Source: Ectothiorhodospiraceae bacterium WFHF3C12
GTDB taxonomy: Bacteria > Pseudomonadota > Gammaproteobacteria > Nitrococcales > Nitrococcaceae
Direction of reading: 5' to 3'
NCBI GenBank assembly: GCA_013519935.1
Contig: JACDUA010000027.1
Span: forward strand, 1 to 51,810
Length of the DNA: 51,810 bases
Below are positions 22,268 through 30,023 of this stretch, in pieces (positions within the stretch are counted from its first letter, which is position 1; the number at the start of each line of letters is the position of its first letter). Under the pieces are notes generated by a model. The model saw nothing but the letters and a program-made list of their open reading frames with translations, made no database searches and was not told the origin of the DNA. The position numbers and the translations under genes are program-made.

Positions 22268-22667
22268 GTCTCACCCTCCCAGCCGATGGGCGTCTGGAAC
22301 CCCGCGGCGTTTCGGTGGCGGTTCTTGGTGTCTCTCTCACCCAGTCAGGAAGGTCAGGGAGATCGACGACCTCGCCTGCAAGCGCGTGAGAGGAATCGCC
22401 GAGGAACTGAAGCCGGCCTTCTTTCAGGAATAGGTGGCAGCGGTAATTCGGCCCGGCCGACCCGCCCCGCAGAAGGAATGAGGGGCTGAGGGTCACGTTC
22501 GAATAATCGCCGTTCCACTGCCAGACCGGACCGTGTGGTTGCCCCGTATCTTTATCGACGAACGTATGCCCGGGGACGTTCACGGCATGCAATTCTTCGC
22601 ACCCCGGGCAGTAGAAGGCCAGACGCCCGCCGAAGCCGACGATGATCTTGCTGCTCTTTACGATCAC
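22260..22667 (-). CDS. DUF6527-like phage protein with altered C-terminus
   Basis: 135 residues from a GTG at 22667 that overlaps the DHH gene stop (GTGA). Features fitting DUF6527: FYCPGCEELHAVNV near residue 18 (possible Cys/His metal site), WQWNGDYSNVTLSPSFLL, and YRCHLFLKEGRLQFLGDSSH. The last 25 or so residues (after DWVRETPR) are not family-like: the DNA there, read in another frame, is a degenerate copy of the DHH gene 3' end. The natural C-terminus therefore seems to have been replaced by read-through of a recombination scar. Confidence 0.75.
   Translation of the reverse strand: MIVKSSKIIVGFGGRLAFYCPGCEELHAVNVPGHTFVDKDTGQPHGPVWQWNGDYSNVTLSPSFLLRGGSAGPNYRCHLFLKEGRLQFLGDSSHALAGEVVDLPDLPDWVRETPRTATETPRGSRRPSAGRVRRD
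22264..22317 (-). repeat. Remnant copy of the DHH gene 3' end
   Basis: Read on the minus strand this encodes HRNAAGFQTPIGWEGET-stop, matching the DHH protein end HRGAAGFRMPVGWEGDVA-stop (22664-22720), about three quarters identical in DNA by eye. Both copies end in GTGAT, which forms the GTG start of the following gene. Confidence 0.85.
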
Positions 22668-23551
22668 GCCACATCCCCCTCCCAGCCGACAGGCATACGG
22701 AACCCTGCGGCGCCGCGGTGGCCACCACCGCCGTACTGCTTGGCGATCGCGGAGACGTCGACGCCGTCCTCGCGGCTGCGCAGGGAGAAGGTGCGAGCAT
22801 CGGCGGAGTCCCAGTAGCAGGCGGCGAACGGCTCGCCCTCGGACATAATGTGCCCGGCCTCAGTGGAGTAGAAATACGGCGCATTGAGCACAGGCACCAG
22901 GTGCCCGCCAATGCGCATCCGCTGCTCACAGGAACGGATCAGCTCGCGGACGTCCTTGCGGTGCTTGCGGAGGATGGCGCGACCCTCACGGTAGAGCTCG
23001 TAGGGGCTCTCCGCGGCCAGCGAGTCCCAGTTCTCCCAGGTGTACTCACGGGAGAACACCGCCATCATGATCTCCTCGGTGTCCTCGAGGGCGAAGCGAA
23101 AGATGTCCCTGTCCTCTACGTGGTCCACTAATGCCGGGCGTGGGGCGTCGTGGAAGAAGTCCCAGGCGATACCGGCGCCGGAGCGCTCCAGGTCGAACAG
23201 CGCGGCCATGGTGCTGGTCATGTCCGGAGCGAGCGCGAGGTGATGCTCGATCCAATCCTCCCAGCATTCCGGCGGCTCCGGCAGGCCCGCCAGGTCCTCG
23301 GCGGCGCTCTTGTGGTGGTCTAGCACCAGCACGCTGTTGGCCTGCTCGTTCATTGCCTGGAGCACGTCACGGGGGTAGGAGAAGTCCACGATGATGACGT
23401 CGCGGCCGGCGACGTCCGGCGGCGTCTGCCCGTAGCCGGCCGCGTGACACTCGATGTCCCCCAAGGCCTGGCGCACGGCCCAGGCGGCGGTAAATCCGTC
23501 GGCGCAGTTGCCGTGGTAGATGCAAAGCGGGTTCATTTCGTCGTACTGCAT
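22664..23551 (-). CDS. DHH-family phosphoesterase (phage)
   Basis: 295 residues from the ATG at 23551, preceded by AGGAGGG. DHH motifs: IYHGNCADGFTAAWAV (motif I Asp), VIIVDFSYP, VLVLDHHKSA (the DHH signature) and the C-terminal DHHA1 motif GGGHRGAAGF. Members hydrolyse phosphodiesters in oligonucleotides, cyclic dinucleotides or inorganic phosphates (RecJ, NrnA, GdpP lineages). In a phage early operon it could recycle nucleotides or degrade a cyclic-oligonucleotide defence signal; the latter is inference only. It overlaps the upstream gene by 19 bases. Confidence 0.87.
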   Translation of the reverse strand: MQYDEMNPLCIYHGNCADGFTAAWAVRQALGDIECHAAGYGQTPPDVAGRDVIIVDFSYPRDVLQAMNEQANSVLVLDHHKSAAEDLAGLPEPPECWEDWIEHHLALAPDMTSTMAALFDLERSGAGIAWDFFHDAPRPALVDHVEDRDIFRFALEDTEEIMMAVFSREYTWENWDSLAAESPYELYREGRAILRKHRKDVRELIRSCEQRMRIGGHLVPVLNAPYFYSTEAGHIMSEGEPFAACYWDSADARTFSLRSREDGVDVSAIAKQYGGGGHRGAAGFRMPVGWEGDVA

Positions 23552-23883
23552 GGCTCGGCACCCTCCTGTTGATTGCTCATCCCCTCCACCACCTCGGTCA
23601 GCTCCTTAACCGCCTGGTAGGCGCGGACGAGGCCCATGCGAGCCTGGGCCGGCGCGGCCGGGCCGAGGATTCGGTCCAGGGCCTGGGCCTCGAGCTGGAT
23701 GATTTCCGCGGCCTCCATGCAGCGCCGGGCGGCGGAGCTCTCCCCTGCCAGGCGGCAGGTGCGCCGCGCGCGTTCCACCTGGACGGCGAGCTGGACGTCG
23801 GTGGCGTGTTTCTCGGCGCGGGCCAGTTCCTGGTCCGGCAGCTCGCGCCAGTTCGTCTGTACGGTCAGAAAGTCAGTGCTCAT
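23533..23883 (-). CDS. Phage early protein, function unknown
   Basis: 116 residues, mostly helical and charged. It starts MSTDFLTVQTNWRELPDQEL and has a long predicted helix pair (residues about 15-100). No known motif, signal peptide or membrane helix. It overlaps the DHH gene downstream and the previous gene upstream by four bases, in the early operon. Confidence 0.65.
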   Translation of the reverse strand: MSTDFLTVQTNWRELPDQELARAEKHATDVQLAVQVERARRTCRLAGESSAARRCMEAAEIIQLEAQALDRILGPAAPAQARMGLVRAYQAVKELTEVVEGMSNQQEGAEPCSTTK

Positions 23884-24200
23884 GTCCCTTCCCTCGCCTG
23901 TTCTGCACCCTTCAGCGACCGCGGCGGGTGCTCGATGTGGATCACCGCCGCGGCCAGGTAGTTGATCGCGCCAAGCAGCTCGGCCACAGCGGCGTCGGCA
24001 GGCAGGCGCTGGGCCTCCTCCATCTTCTTGCCCACCTGGCCGAAGGCGTAGCCGGTGCCATAGAGCCCCTGGAGCGTGACGATCGGCTGCTCGTGGAAGG
24101 GCTGTCCTTTGGAGTGTCGATCGCTGCCTTTCCCTTCCGCAGCCTGTTGGTAGGCCCGCTCCAATACATAGGCCAGCCTCGAGTAACCCGGTTTATCCAT
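23880..24200 (-). CDS. Phage early protein, function unknown
   Basis: 106 residues from the ATG at 24200 (MDKPGYSRLAYVLERAYQQA) with GAGGAG upstream; a longer in-frame start at 24332 has poor composition. It contains RHSKGQPFHEQPIVTL and a C-terminal helix ELLGAINYLAAAVIHIEH. The pattern of conserved His and Gln residues is seen in small phage proteins; no function can be named. A 132-base non-coding stretch separates it from the primase gene. Confidence 0.65.
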   Translation of the reverse strand: MDKPGYSRLAYVLERAYQQAAEGKGSDRHSKGQPFHEQPIVTLQGLYGTGYAFGQVGKKMEEAQRLPADAAVAELLGAINYLAAAVIHIEHPPRSLKGAEQAREGT

Positions 24201-24332
24201 GCCCTGCTCCTCGCTTTGATTGACAGGCCCGTCTCGTGGGCTAGCCGGCCGCGCCCCGGCTGGAGGCACCGGTCGCTGGCTGCGGGCGTTACTCTCGGGG
24301 CCACCGGCCCGCCCTGGCCCCTCTCTGCGCAC

Positions 24333-27113
24333 TCAGGCCACCTGGTGGTCGCCCTCGTAGTCGATCTCCTCCGGCTGGCTGACGTGCAGCCCGAACGCCG
24401 CCAGACGCTCCAGCGAGAGCGCCACCATGTGGCACTCGCGCTTTCCGCCAATGCGCGCGTCCACGCGGTCCTTATGGATGACCTCCGCCTGCTCGAGCTG
24501 CCGGCGGAGAATGCGGTCGCTCTTGATGGGCAGGCCGTCGAAGGTCTGCCGCAGATGAATGGAGTGGCGCAGGTGGTGCATCACGTGCTGCGGGCGCAGG
24601 ATCAGGCACTCCACGCCGTCCACCAGGGCGAATTTGTAGGGGTGGCGGTAGCTGTGGCTGGAGATCTCGTCGCAGATCGTCTCCAGCACCCACACCCAGG
24701 GCTCGCGGTCAGCCGACGTCTCGGCGATGTGGGCGTTCATTTCCGCGAACAGATCCTGCGGGAACTGCCGATACTCGAAGTCGACGCCGGCGAACTCCGC
24801 CAGCAGCCGCCACGCCACCATCGTCGCAGCGTAGTTGCCGGCCATGCGGGTGGCGCCGTCGTCGCTGCCGCTGGCCCGGCAGGAGCGCATGGCGTGTTCC
24901 GTGGCGCTGCGGTACATGGCGCTGATTTGCGACTTGTGGTGGCCGGCCAGGAACTCCAGCCACTGCCGCACCGGGAAGCGCGGCAGATCCTCCGGCGGCA
25001 GCTCGCCCTTCCGCTGGGCGAGCTCCACCCGCGTGAGCTTGCCGAGCAGCGATCGCACCGGCACGTCCTCGCCGGCCAGCAGCACCGGGGCGGCCAGCAG
25101 ATACTCGGTCATATCCGACCCGCGGCGAGTCGTCGTGTACTGGTAGCACTCCTGGAGCAGGCTCACGGCCTTGTCGATCACGTCCACCCGGCGGGCCGAG
25201 ATCTCCTCCCAGCCCACCGGGTGGCTGGTGTGGCTGATGGAGGTCAGCAGGCGGAACTCGGTCTGCAGGCTCTGCCCGGAGAACATCGTCATGCCGATGG
25301 TGCGTTCCAGCCACTTCACCAGGGTGGACTTGCCGGCGCCCTTCCCCGCCTGCAGCACCAGGTGGGGCCAGAAGCCCAGGAAGGCCTTGAGGTGGCCGCC
25401 CAGGGCCCAGACCAGCAGCTGCAGCGCCGCGTTGTGGCGGAACATGCCGCTGTAGGCGTCAATCACCCGCCGGGCCTGGCCAGCCCCGCCGGCGGGGAAC
25501 GCCAGGTTGTGGTAGGGGCACTGCTTATCCGGCTCGGTGAAGTAGCAGTCCGCTCCCTCATTGACCAGGGGCTTGCCCTTCTGCCAAGCGAGCCCCACGA
25601 AGTTCACCGCCTCCCGGGCGCCGATCTCCGGCGCCGCGCGCTCCAGGATGTTCACCATGCGCTGGAACTGGCTCCGGGCGTAGATGGGCCCGAACTTCTG
25701 CCACTGCTCCACGTTGTGCAGCCGCTCATCCTCGAACACACGGCGCACGAGCTGGTTGCCGTGCCGCGGGGTCTGCACCGACACGGCGAAAAGCGTCTCC
25801 GGCTGGATGTCGTCCTCGCCGGTCATGGTGGCCGTGGCGCTGGCCACGCGGACGCGTGCCAGACCAGCCACACGAAACCCGCATAGATCCGCGAACTGAG
25901 GTGTCTGGTCCTCGTCGTCGCCCCACTTCTTGACGTAGGTGGTGAAGTCCTCCTTACAGCGAAATTTCGGGTACTGGGCCAGGTCGAACGCCGGCAGCCA
26001 GATCCGCGGCCGCTGTTCGCGCCGGAAGCCGGGCCGGTCGTCGCTGCGCTCCACCCGGATGCCCGGGATGATCCCCTGCTCCAGCCGCAGCAAATACCCC
26101 CGCAGCGCGGCCGCGTTGCCCTCGGCGTCCTGCAGGATGTCGTTGAGGTCGTTGTACTGAGGGCCTTCGAGGCCATCCCATCCGGCTTGATCCACCAGGT
26201 GGGCGCTGATGTTCAGCCCCGTTAGGTGCTCGTGCAGCTTCCAGGCGCTGCGGGCGCCCGGGGGTTGATTGTTGTGCTTCTCGTGGGGCGGGTCGTTGTC
26301 CATGCAGATAACCACCCGCTTGCCGGCCAGGAACCGCCAGTCGATTTCGTCGACGCCGGCGGTGCCCCGGGTGGCCACCGCGGCCCAGTCGCTGCGGCCG
26401 ACGCTGTCGACGGACAGGGCGTTTGTGGCGCTCTCGACCACGTACACCGTCCGGGCCTTCTCCACCCGCTTCCAGTCGGCGGTCCAGACAAAGCCGCGCT
26501 TCTCACCCTGGGTCCAGGTCTTCACGTCCCCGTTGGTGGCTGGATCGACAAAGCGCATGTCCACGGCCACCACGTGGCCGGGGTTTCGGGTGCGCACCAC
26601 GAAGGCGGCGGCCGGGCCTAGGTGCCCCGGCTCGCCCTCCGGGCGCTTGTCGCTGCGGTAGTCGTTGAAGCCAAGCGAGCCCCGACGCACGGCGTGGCGG
26701 ATGGCATCGGTTGAGATGCACCGCTCGTCGCGCAGGTAGGCCAGCAGCTCCTCATCGTTCTCCCGGGCCCGGGAAACGCACCGGTCCGCCACGAACTCGG
26801 GGATGGAGCGCTGGCGGTTCTCCTGCTGTGCCTGACGCTCCATCGGCAAGTCGTAGAGCTCATGCAGCCGGCGGACGGCGTCACCCACCTCCGCCAACCC
26901 CTCCACGTACATGACCAGGTCCACGCAGCTGCCGCCCTGCTCGGTGCTGTGGTCGTACCAGCTGGTGCCGTCGTTGAAGACGGACAGCGACGGGTGACGG
27001 TCCTGATGAACGGGGCTACGATAGTTGCCGCGATCGCCCGGGCGCTCCATACCAAGGCGCTCGGCCAGGTCATGCAGATCCACCCGGCGCTTGAGCTCCT
27101 CAATCGTCGCCAT
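24333..27113 (-). CDS. Phage primase-helicase
   Basis: 926 residues. The N-terminus (1-90) resembles the CHC2 zinc-finger domain of DnaG-type primases (GNYRSPVHQDRHPSLSVFND, then GGSCVDLVMYVEGL) but lacks most of the zinc-binding cysteines. A TOPRIM region follows (about 225-290; VYVVESATNALSVDSVGR, with acidic VVICMDNDPP). The C-terminal half has a P-loop (LQAGKGAGKSTLVKWLE, near 595-611) as in superfamily 3 or D5-like helicases. It should prime and unwind prophage DNA, probably at the iteron region. It overlaps the next upstream gene by 14 bases. Confidence 0.88.
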   Translation of the reverse strand: MATIEELKRRVDLHDLAERLGMERPGDRGNYRSPVHQDRHPSLSVFNDGTSWYDHSTEQGGSCVDLVMYVEGLAEVGDAVRRLHELYDLPMERQAQQENRQRSIPEFVADRCVSRARENDEELLAYLRDERCISTDAIRHAVRRGSLGFNDYRSDKRPEGEPGHLGPAAAFVVRTRNPGHVVAVDMRFVDPATNGDVKTWTQGEKRGFVWTADWKRVEKARTVYVVESATNALSVDSVGRSDWAAVATRGTAGVDEIDWRFLAGKRVVICMDNDPPHEKHNNQPPGARSAWKLHEHLTGLNISAHLVDQAGWDGLEGPQYNDLNDILQDAEGNAAALRGYLLRLEQGIIPGIRVERSDDRPGFRREQRPRIWLPAFDLAQYPKFRCKEDFTTYVKKWGDDEDQTPQFADLCGFRVAGLARVRVASATATMTGEDDIQPETLFAVSVQTPRHGNQLVRRVFEDERLHNVEQWQKFGPIYARSQFQRMVNILERAAPEIGAREAVNFVGLAWQKGKPLVNEGADCYFTEPDKQCPYHNLAFPAGGAGQARRVIDAYSGMFRHNAALQLLVWALGGHLKAFLGFWPHLVLQAGKGAGKSTLVKWLERTIGMTMFSGQSLQTEFRLLTSISHTSHPVGWEEISARRVDVIDKAVSLLQECYQYTTTRRGSDMTEYLLAAPVLLAGEDVPVRSLLGKLTRVELAQRKGELPPEDLPRFPVRQWLEFLAGHHKSQISAMYRSATEHAMRSCRASGSDDGATRMAGNYAATMVAWRLLAEFAGVDFEYRQFPQDLFAEMNAHIAETSADREPWVWVLETICDEISSHSYRHPYKFALVDGVECLILRPQHVMHHLRHSIHLRQTFDGLPIKSDRILRRQLEQAEVIHKDRVDARIGGKRECHMVALSLERLAAFGLHVSQPEEIDYEGDHQVA

Positions 27114-27351
27114 TCGGCAGGTCCTCCAGGTATACGCAGACGTCCGCGTCGAAGGCCGCGGCCAGGTCTTGGAATTGCGGGTCCGTGAGCAGCTCGGCCA
27201 GCTGCGGACGCTCTCGTCGGATGGTCTGCCAGTGCGCCCGCTTGTCCACCGGATCGAGGCGCGAGAGGTTCAGCACGGGCATGGTCTGCCCGACCGTGAT
27301 CTCGCACTCCCGAGGCAGCGGGGCTGGCCAGAACGGCCCGGAGCGGCTCAT
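27100..27351 (-). CDS. Small phage protein, function unknown
   Basis: 83 residues, ATG at 27351 in an ATGA overlap with the upstream membrane-protein gene; the 3' end overlaps the primase start. It contains RAHWQTIRRERPQLAELLTD and an acidic end. No motif recognised. The tight coupling to the primase suggests a replication-linked role, but this is inference. Confidence 0.65.
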   Translation of the reverse strand: MSRSGPFWPAPLPRECEITVGQTMPVLNLSRLDPVDKRAHWQTIRRERPQLAELLTDPQFQDLAAAFDADVCVYLEDLPNGDD

Positions 27352-27608
27352 AGCCGCCCCGTTGTGCCCGCTATACCGTCACGCCGGCGGCGCTGCGCCG
27401 ACCAGATGAGGACCGCTGCGGCCACCAGCGGCCACAGCAGCCAGCAGGCCATGGCCCGCAGAAATGTGTCGCCCACGATGGCATCCAGGGCCCGCTCGTG
27501 GCGGACACTCGAGGTTAGGGCAAGCAGGACGAGCATGCCCGCCATCAGGTACACCGTCGCGGCCGCCAAACCGACGACGAAGGGAAGGAACGGGAAGGTG
27601 CTTTGCAT
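27348..27608 (-). CDS. Small two-helix membrane protein
   Basis: 86 residues with two hydrophobic segments (about 5-33 FPFLPFVVGLAAATVYLMAG and 50-70 MACWLLWPLVAAAVLIW) and a basic C-terminus (SAQRRRRDG). Probably an inner-membrane protein of the phage early operon. Small early membrane proteins often affect superinfection or host physiology; nothing specific can be said. Confidence 0.6.
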   Translation of the reverse strand: MQSTFPFLPFVVGLAAATVYLMAGMLVLLALTSSVRHERALDAIVGDTFLRAMACWLLWPLVAAAVLIWSAQRRRRDGIAGTTGRL

Positions 27609-27621
27609 GGTGCCTCCTCGG

Positions 27622-27831
27622 TTATCGGGGTGGTTTGACGTCGGCGAGCAACAGCGCCTCGGTCAGCTTTCGCTTGGCGCCCTGGCACACGGCCGCCGTC
27701 TGTTCGTCGTCCTGGTCCAGCGCCACCGGCTCGCCGCGCATGGCACCGAGCAAGGCCGTCAGCACCGTGGTGGCCTCGTCGATGCTCAGCCGGTGCTCGC
27801 CTTGGAGGGTTACGTGGGTCTTGCGGGTCAC
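27622..27831 (-). CDS. Small phage protein, function unknown
   Basis: 69 residues from a GTG at 27831 with AGGAGG eight bases upstream; the GTG overlaps the stop of the preceding small ORF (GTGA). It contains LQGEHRLSIDEATTVLTALL and ALDQDDEQTAAVCQGAKRKL. A longer start at 27873 lacks a ribosome-binding site and is rejected. No motif recognised. Confidence 0.6.
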   Translation of the reverse strand: MTRKTHVTLQGEHRLSIDEATTVLTALLGAMRGEPVALDQDDEQTAAVCQGAKRKLTEALLLADVKPPR

Positions 27832-28001
27832 GGCTGTGCCTCCTGGCTCGTAGAGCGAGAGCCGTTCAGCCACGCGACACGGGTTGCGGCGATTTCCGGA
27901 TCGAGGTGGTCACTTTCCGGGTGCCACTGTCCCTCCGGGTCGAAGAAGCCAACCGTGTAAAGCCAGTTGTCGCCGTCTCGGAGCTTCCTGTACACGTACA
28001 T
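27828..28001 (-). CDS. 57-residue phage protein
   Basis: ATG at 28001, AGGAG upstream, stop TGA overlapping the next gene's GTG. It begins MYVYRKLRDGDNWLYTVGFF and continues DPEGQWHPESDHLDPEIAAT. This layout (YxVGFYxPDGxWxPxSDH) recurs in tiny phage proteins that often sit in early operons. It fills the gap between the 79-residue gene and the GTG-start gene. Function unknown. Confidence 0.7.
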   Translation of the reverse strand: MYVYRKLRDGDNWLYTVGFFDPEGQWHPESDHLDPEIAATRVAWLNGSRSTSQEAQP

Positions 28002-28015
28002 GACTCAGCTCTCCT

Positions 28016-28255
28016 CTACCTCGGCGCGAACCCGGCCTCAGCCAGGGCCCGGCGTAACTTGAAGCTGGCGCCGCGCATCCGGTAGGCCTCGTCCTCGTCC
28101 GCAGCGCGGTCGAGGTAGTCGTCAAAGGTCTGGCGCTTGACCAGCTGCGCCAAGGCCTCGGCCTCCTCCGCTGGCAGCTGCAGGAACACCGTCACCTCGT
28201 CCTCTGGCCCGGGCTCGGCGGCCTTGTAGTACGACAGATGGTTTTCCTCGCTCAT
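28016..28255 (-). CDS. Small helical phage protein
   Basis: 79 residues from the ATG at 28255 in an ATGA overlap with the upstream recombinase gene. It begins MSEENHLSYYKAAEPGPEDE and continues with two helices (EEAEALAQLVKRQTFDDYLD and DEAYRMRGASFKLRRALAEA). No motif recognised. The longer upstream frame is antisense-like low-complexity sequence and is rejected. Confidence 0.65.
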   Translation of the reverse strand: MSEENHLSYYKAAEPGPEDEVTVFLQLPAEEAEALAQLVKRQTFDDYLDRAADEDEAYRMRGASFKLRRALAEAGFAPR

Positions 28256-28854
28256 GAGGCGTCCTCCATGGCCCGCTGCATGTCCTCGCGGTCCGGCAGC
28301 GTGTAGACGGTGGTGGACTCGCGGCTGACGTGGTTCAGCGCCAGCTGCACCACGCCCTGGGGGTCGGTAGCCGTGCTGCGCGCCATCAGCCGCTTGGCGA
28401 GCGTGTGGCGGAACCAGTGGGGGCTGGCCTGCACGTCCAGGCCCGCCCGCTCGCACCAGTAGCGCATCCGCGCCTGGTAGCTGCGCACGGACAGGCCACG
28501 GCGCTTACGGGAGACCACCAGGGGCGCCTCCGGGTGCTCCGGGTGCCCCATGGCGCGGCGGATCCGCAGCAGGTCCTGCAGGGCCGCCCTCCCCCGCTTG
28601 TTCAGGTACACCGTGGTCGTGCGCCCGCCCTTCTCGCCGCGCACCGTCTGGTAGCCGGTGGCCAGGGCCTGGCGGGCGTCGTGGCAGGTGAAACGGCTGG
28701 CGGCCGCCACGCGGATGCCCGTCTGGCGCAGCCAACGCATCCAGGCGTGGTCGCGTTGGGCCAGCGGGTCCGCGTATTGACGGACGGCACCGAGAAGCTG
28801 GCGCTCCTCCGCCTCCGTCAGGTACCGCGTGAATACTCGCCTCGTGTAGTGCAT
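28252..28854 (-). CDS. Small tyrosine recombinase, catalytic domain only
   Basis: 200 residues from the ATG at 28854 with GAGGAGG upstream. It carries the tyrosine-recombinase catalytic set: Arg in QTGIRVAAASRFTCHDARQA, Lys near RGEKGGRTTTVYLN, His-x-x-Arg in HWFRHTLAKRLM, His and Tyr in LNHVSRESTTVYTL. It has almost no N-terminal core-binding domain, so it is much shorter than the integrase at 18593-19597. Similar short recombinases occur in phage early operons. It may resolve replication intermediates or act on a second site. ATGA overlap with the downstream gene. Confidence 0.85.
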   Translation of the reverse strand: MHYTRRVFTRYLTEAEERQLLGAVRQYADPLAQRDHAWMRWLRQTGIRVAAASRFTCHDARQALATGYQTVRGEKGGRTTTVYLNKRGRAALQDLLRIRRAMGHPEHPEAPLVVSRKRRGLSVRSYQARMRYWCERAGLDVQASPHWFRHTLAKRLMARSTATDPQGVVQLALNHVSRESTTVYTLPDREDMQRAMEDAS

Positions 28855-28885
28855 GCCCCTTACCTCCTCTGGCTTCGGGATTGAC

Positions 28886-29230
28886 TCAGGCACCGCGGAC
28901 GGCCGGCTGGCCGACCACCTCGAACTCCACCAGCACGCGCCGCAGGCGGCCGTGCTGGTACTCGATGGCCCGCGGGATGATGTGCAGCCCCGCCATGGCG
29001 TGGACGTCCACGGCCATGGACGCCGGCACCGGGGCCGACCACTCCACGCCCGGCCCTCGGATGTCCACGCGCAGGGCATAGTCCTCCCCCGCCGGCGTCT
29101 CAACGCGGTCCAGGCTCAGGGTCATCACCAGGCGCGGCGCGATCAGCACCGACTGCCCCGGCTCCAGCCAACGCTTGATGGATTCGCCTTCGGCGGTGTC
29201 CGTATTAACGATCTGAACCAGGCTCGACAT
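28886..29230 (-). CDS. Phage early protein, function unknown
   Basis: 114 residues, beta-rich. It begins MSSLVQIVNTDTAEGESIKR and has regularly spaced strands (QSVLIAPRLVMTLSLDRVET, YALRVDIRGPGVEW, RRVLVEFEVVG) that could form a jelly-roll or Ig-like fold. No cysteine, membrane helix or signal peptide. It overlaps the upstream gene by 26 bases. Confidence 0.65.
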   Translation of the reverse strand: MSSLVQIVNTDTAEGESIKRWLEPGQSVLIAPRLVMTLSLDRVETPAGEDYALRVDIRGPGVEWSAPVPASMAVDVHAMAGLHIIPRAIEYQHGRLRRVLVEFEVVGQPAVRGA

Positions 29231-29423
29231 GGCCCGTCCCCCCTTGCTCGCTCTCGGCCGCCACGGCGGCCCGGGTTGTGAAACGGTCGAGGAGCTCCTC
29301 CCGGAACATGGCGAATAGCGTCTTGCCGGAGACGTCCAGTGTCTGGTCCTCGCCCAGGTTGTCGCGGCACGTGTGCAGCCCTCGCCGTCTGAGCGCGGCG
29401 TTATCGATGCGGCGGCTACTCAT
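29205..29423 (-). CDS. Small phage early protein, function unknown
   Basis: 72 residues from the ATG at 29423 in an ATGA overlap with the CII-like gene. It begins MSSRRIDNAALRRRGLHTCR and has a central helix (GKTLFAMFREELLDRF). No motif recognised. The position directly after the CII-like regulator suggests it is made early with it. Confidence 0.6.
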   Translation of the reverse strand: MSSRRIDNAALRRRGLHTCRDNLGEDQTLDVSGKTLFAMFREELLDRFTTRAAVAAESEQGGTGHVEPGSDR

Positions 29424-29863
29424 TCCTGCAGGCTCTCCAGGCGGGCCAGGAACTCGAAGCCCCGGGCCATGTCCTCGTAGAGCTCGCGGCGGACCTTCCG
29501 GACTTCCTCGGCGCTGATGCGGCGATCCGCGATCGCATCGCGGACCGCCTGGGCGGTCTGCCCGATCTCCGCGTGCCATTCGGCATAGGAATCGAGCAGC
29601 TCCAGGTCGGACAGGCCTGAGTAGTCGCCGCACGGGATGCACACGAAGCCGAGGGCCCGCGCCTGCGCGTGCAGAATGCGGGCATCCTTCGTGGCGTGGC
29701 TGATAGCGACCGCCTGGCGGACGGTCAGTTGATGGGAGTCCATGCCGGGATCCGCTTTGTTGCTCAGTGTCCCGGCGTTCATCCCCACCAGCGGCGCCAG
29801 CTTCGGCGCGCCGCCGGGGAAGTCATGCACCACCTTGTAGATGGCGAGATCCAGGTCATCCAT
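29420..29863 (-). CDS. Phage CII/CP76-type regulatory protein
   Basis: 147 residues with a helix-turn-helix near the N-terminus (FPGGAPKLAPLVGMNAGTLS) followed by a helical region (LTVRQAVAISHATKDARILH, GFVCIP) typical of the phage regulatory CII family PF06892 (CP76 of P2-like phages). Such proteins activate or repress promoters in the lysis-lysogeny decision. It is the second gene of the leftward early operon after the Arc-like gene, separated from it by a hairpin-rich leader. Confidence 0.8.
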   Translation of the reverse strand: MDDLDLAIYKVVHDFPGGAPKLAPLVGMNAGTLSNKADPGMDSHQLTVRQAVAISHATKDARILHAQARALGFVCIPCGDYSGLSDLELLDSYAEWHAEIGQTAQAVRDAIADRRISAEEVRKVRRELYEDMARGFEFLARLESLQE

Positions 29864-29896
29864 GTGGCTGCCCTCCGGCCGTTCACATTGCGGGCC

Positions 29897-30017
29897 GGCG
29901 GGCTCACGGCTAGCCTGAGTGCGCGCGGCGTGTTCTCACGTCGCGCCGAGGCTTTGGGAAGGTGCAAAGAGCCGTGAGCCTCGCCGCCCGTCCGGGTGCG
30001 CCAACACCCGGACGGGC
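29897..30017. promoter_or_regulatory. Hairpin-rich leader between arc-like and CII-like genes
   Basis: Two strong inverted repeats are seen: GGCTCACGGCT (29901-29911) with AGCCGTGAGCC (29970-29980), and a 13-bp stem (29986-29998 with 30005-30017). The second lies just after the Arc-like stop but lacks a U-run on the minus strand. The block may terminate or attenuate transcription from the arc promoter into the early operon. Confidence 0.5.
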
Positions 30018-30023
30018 CCTCTC

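Noticed and set aside
22260-22320. A complete second DHH phosphoesterase
   Set aside because: Only the last 18 codons of the gene end are present, in another frame of the DUF6527-like gene.
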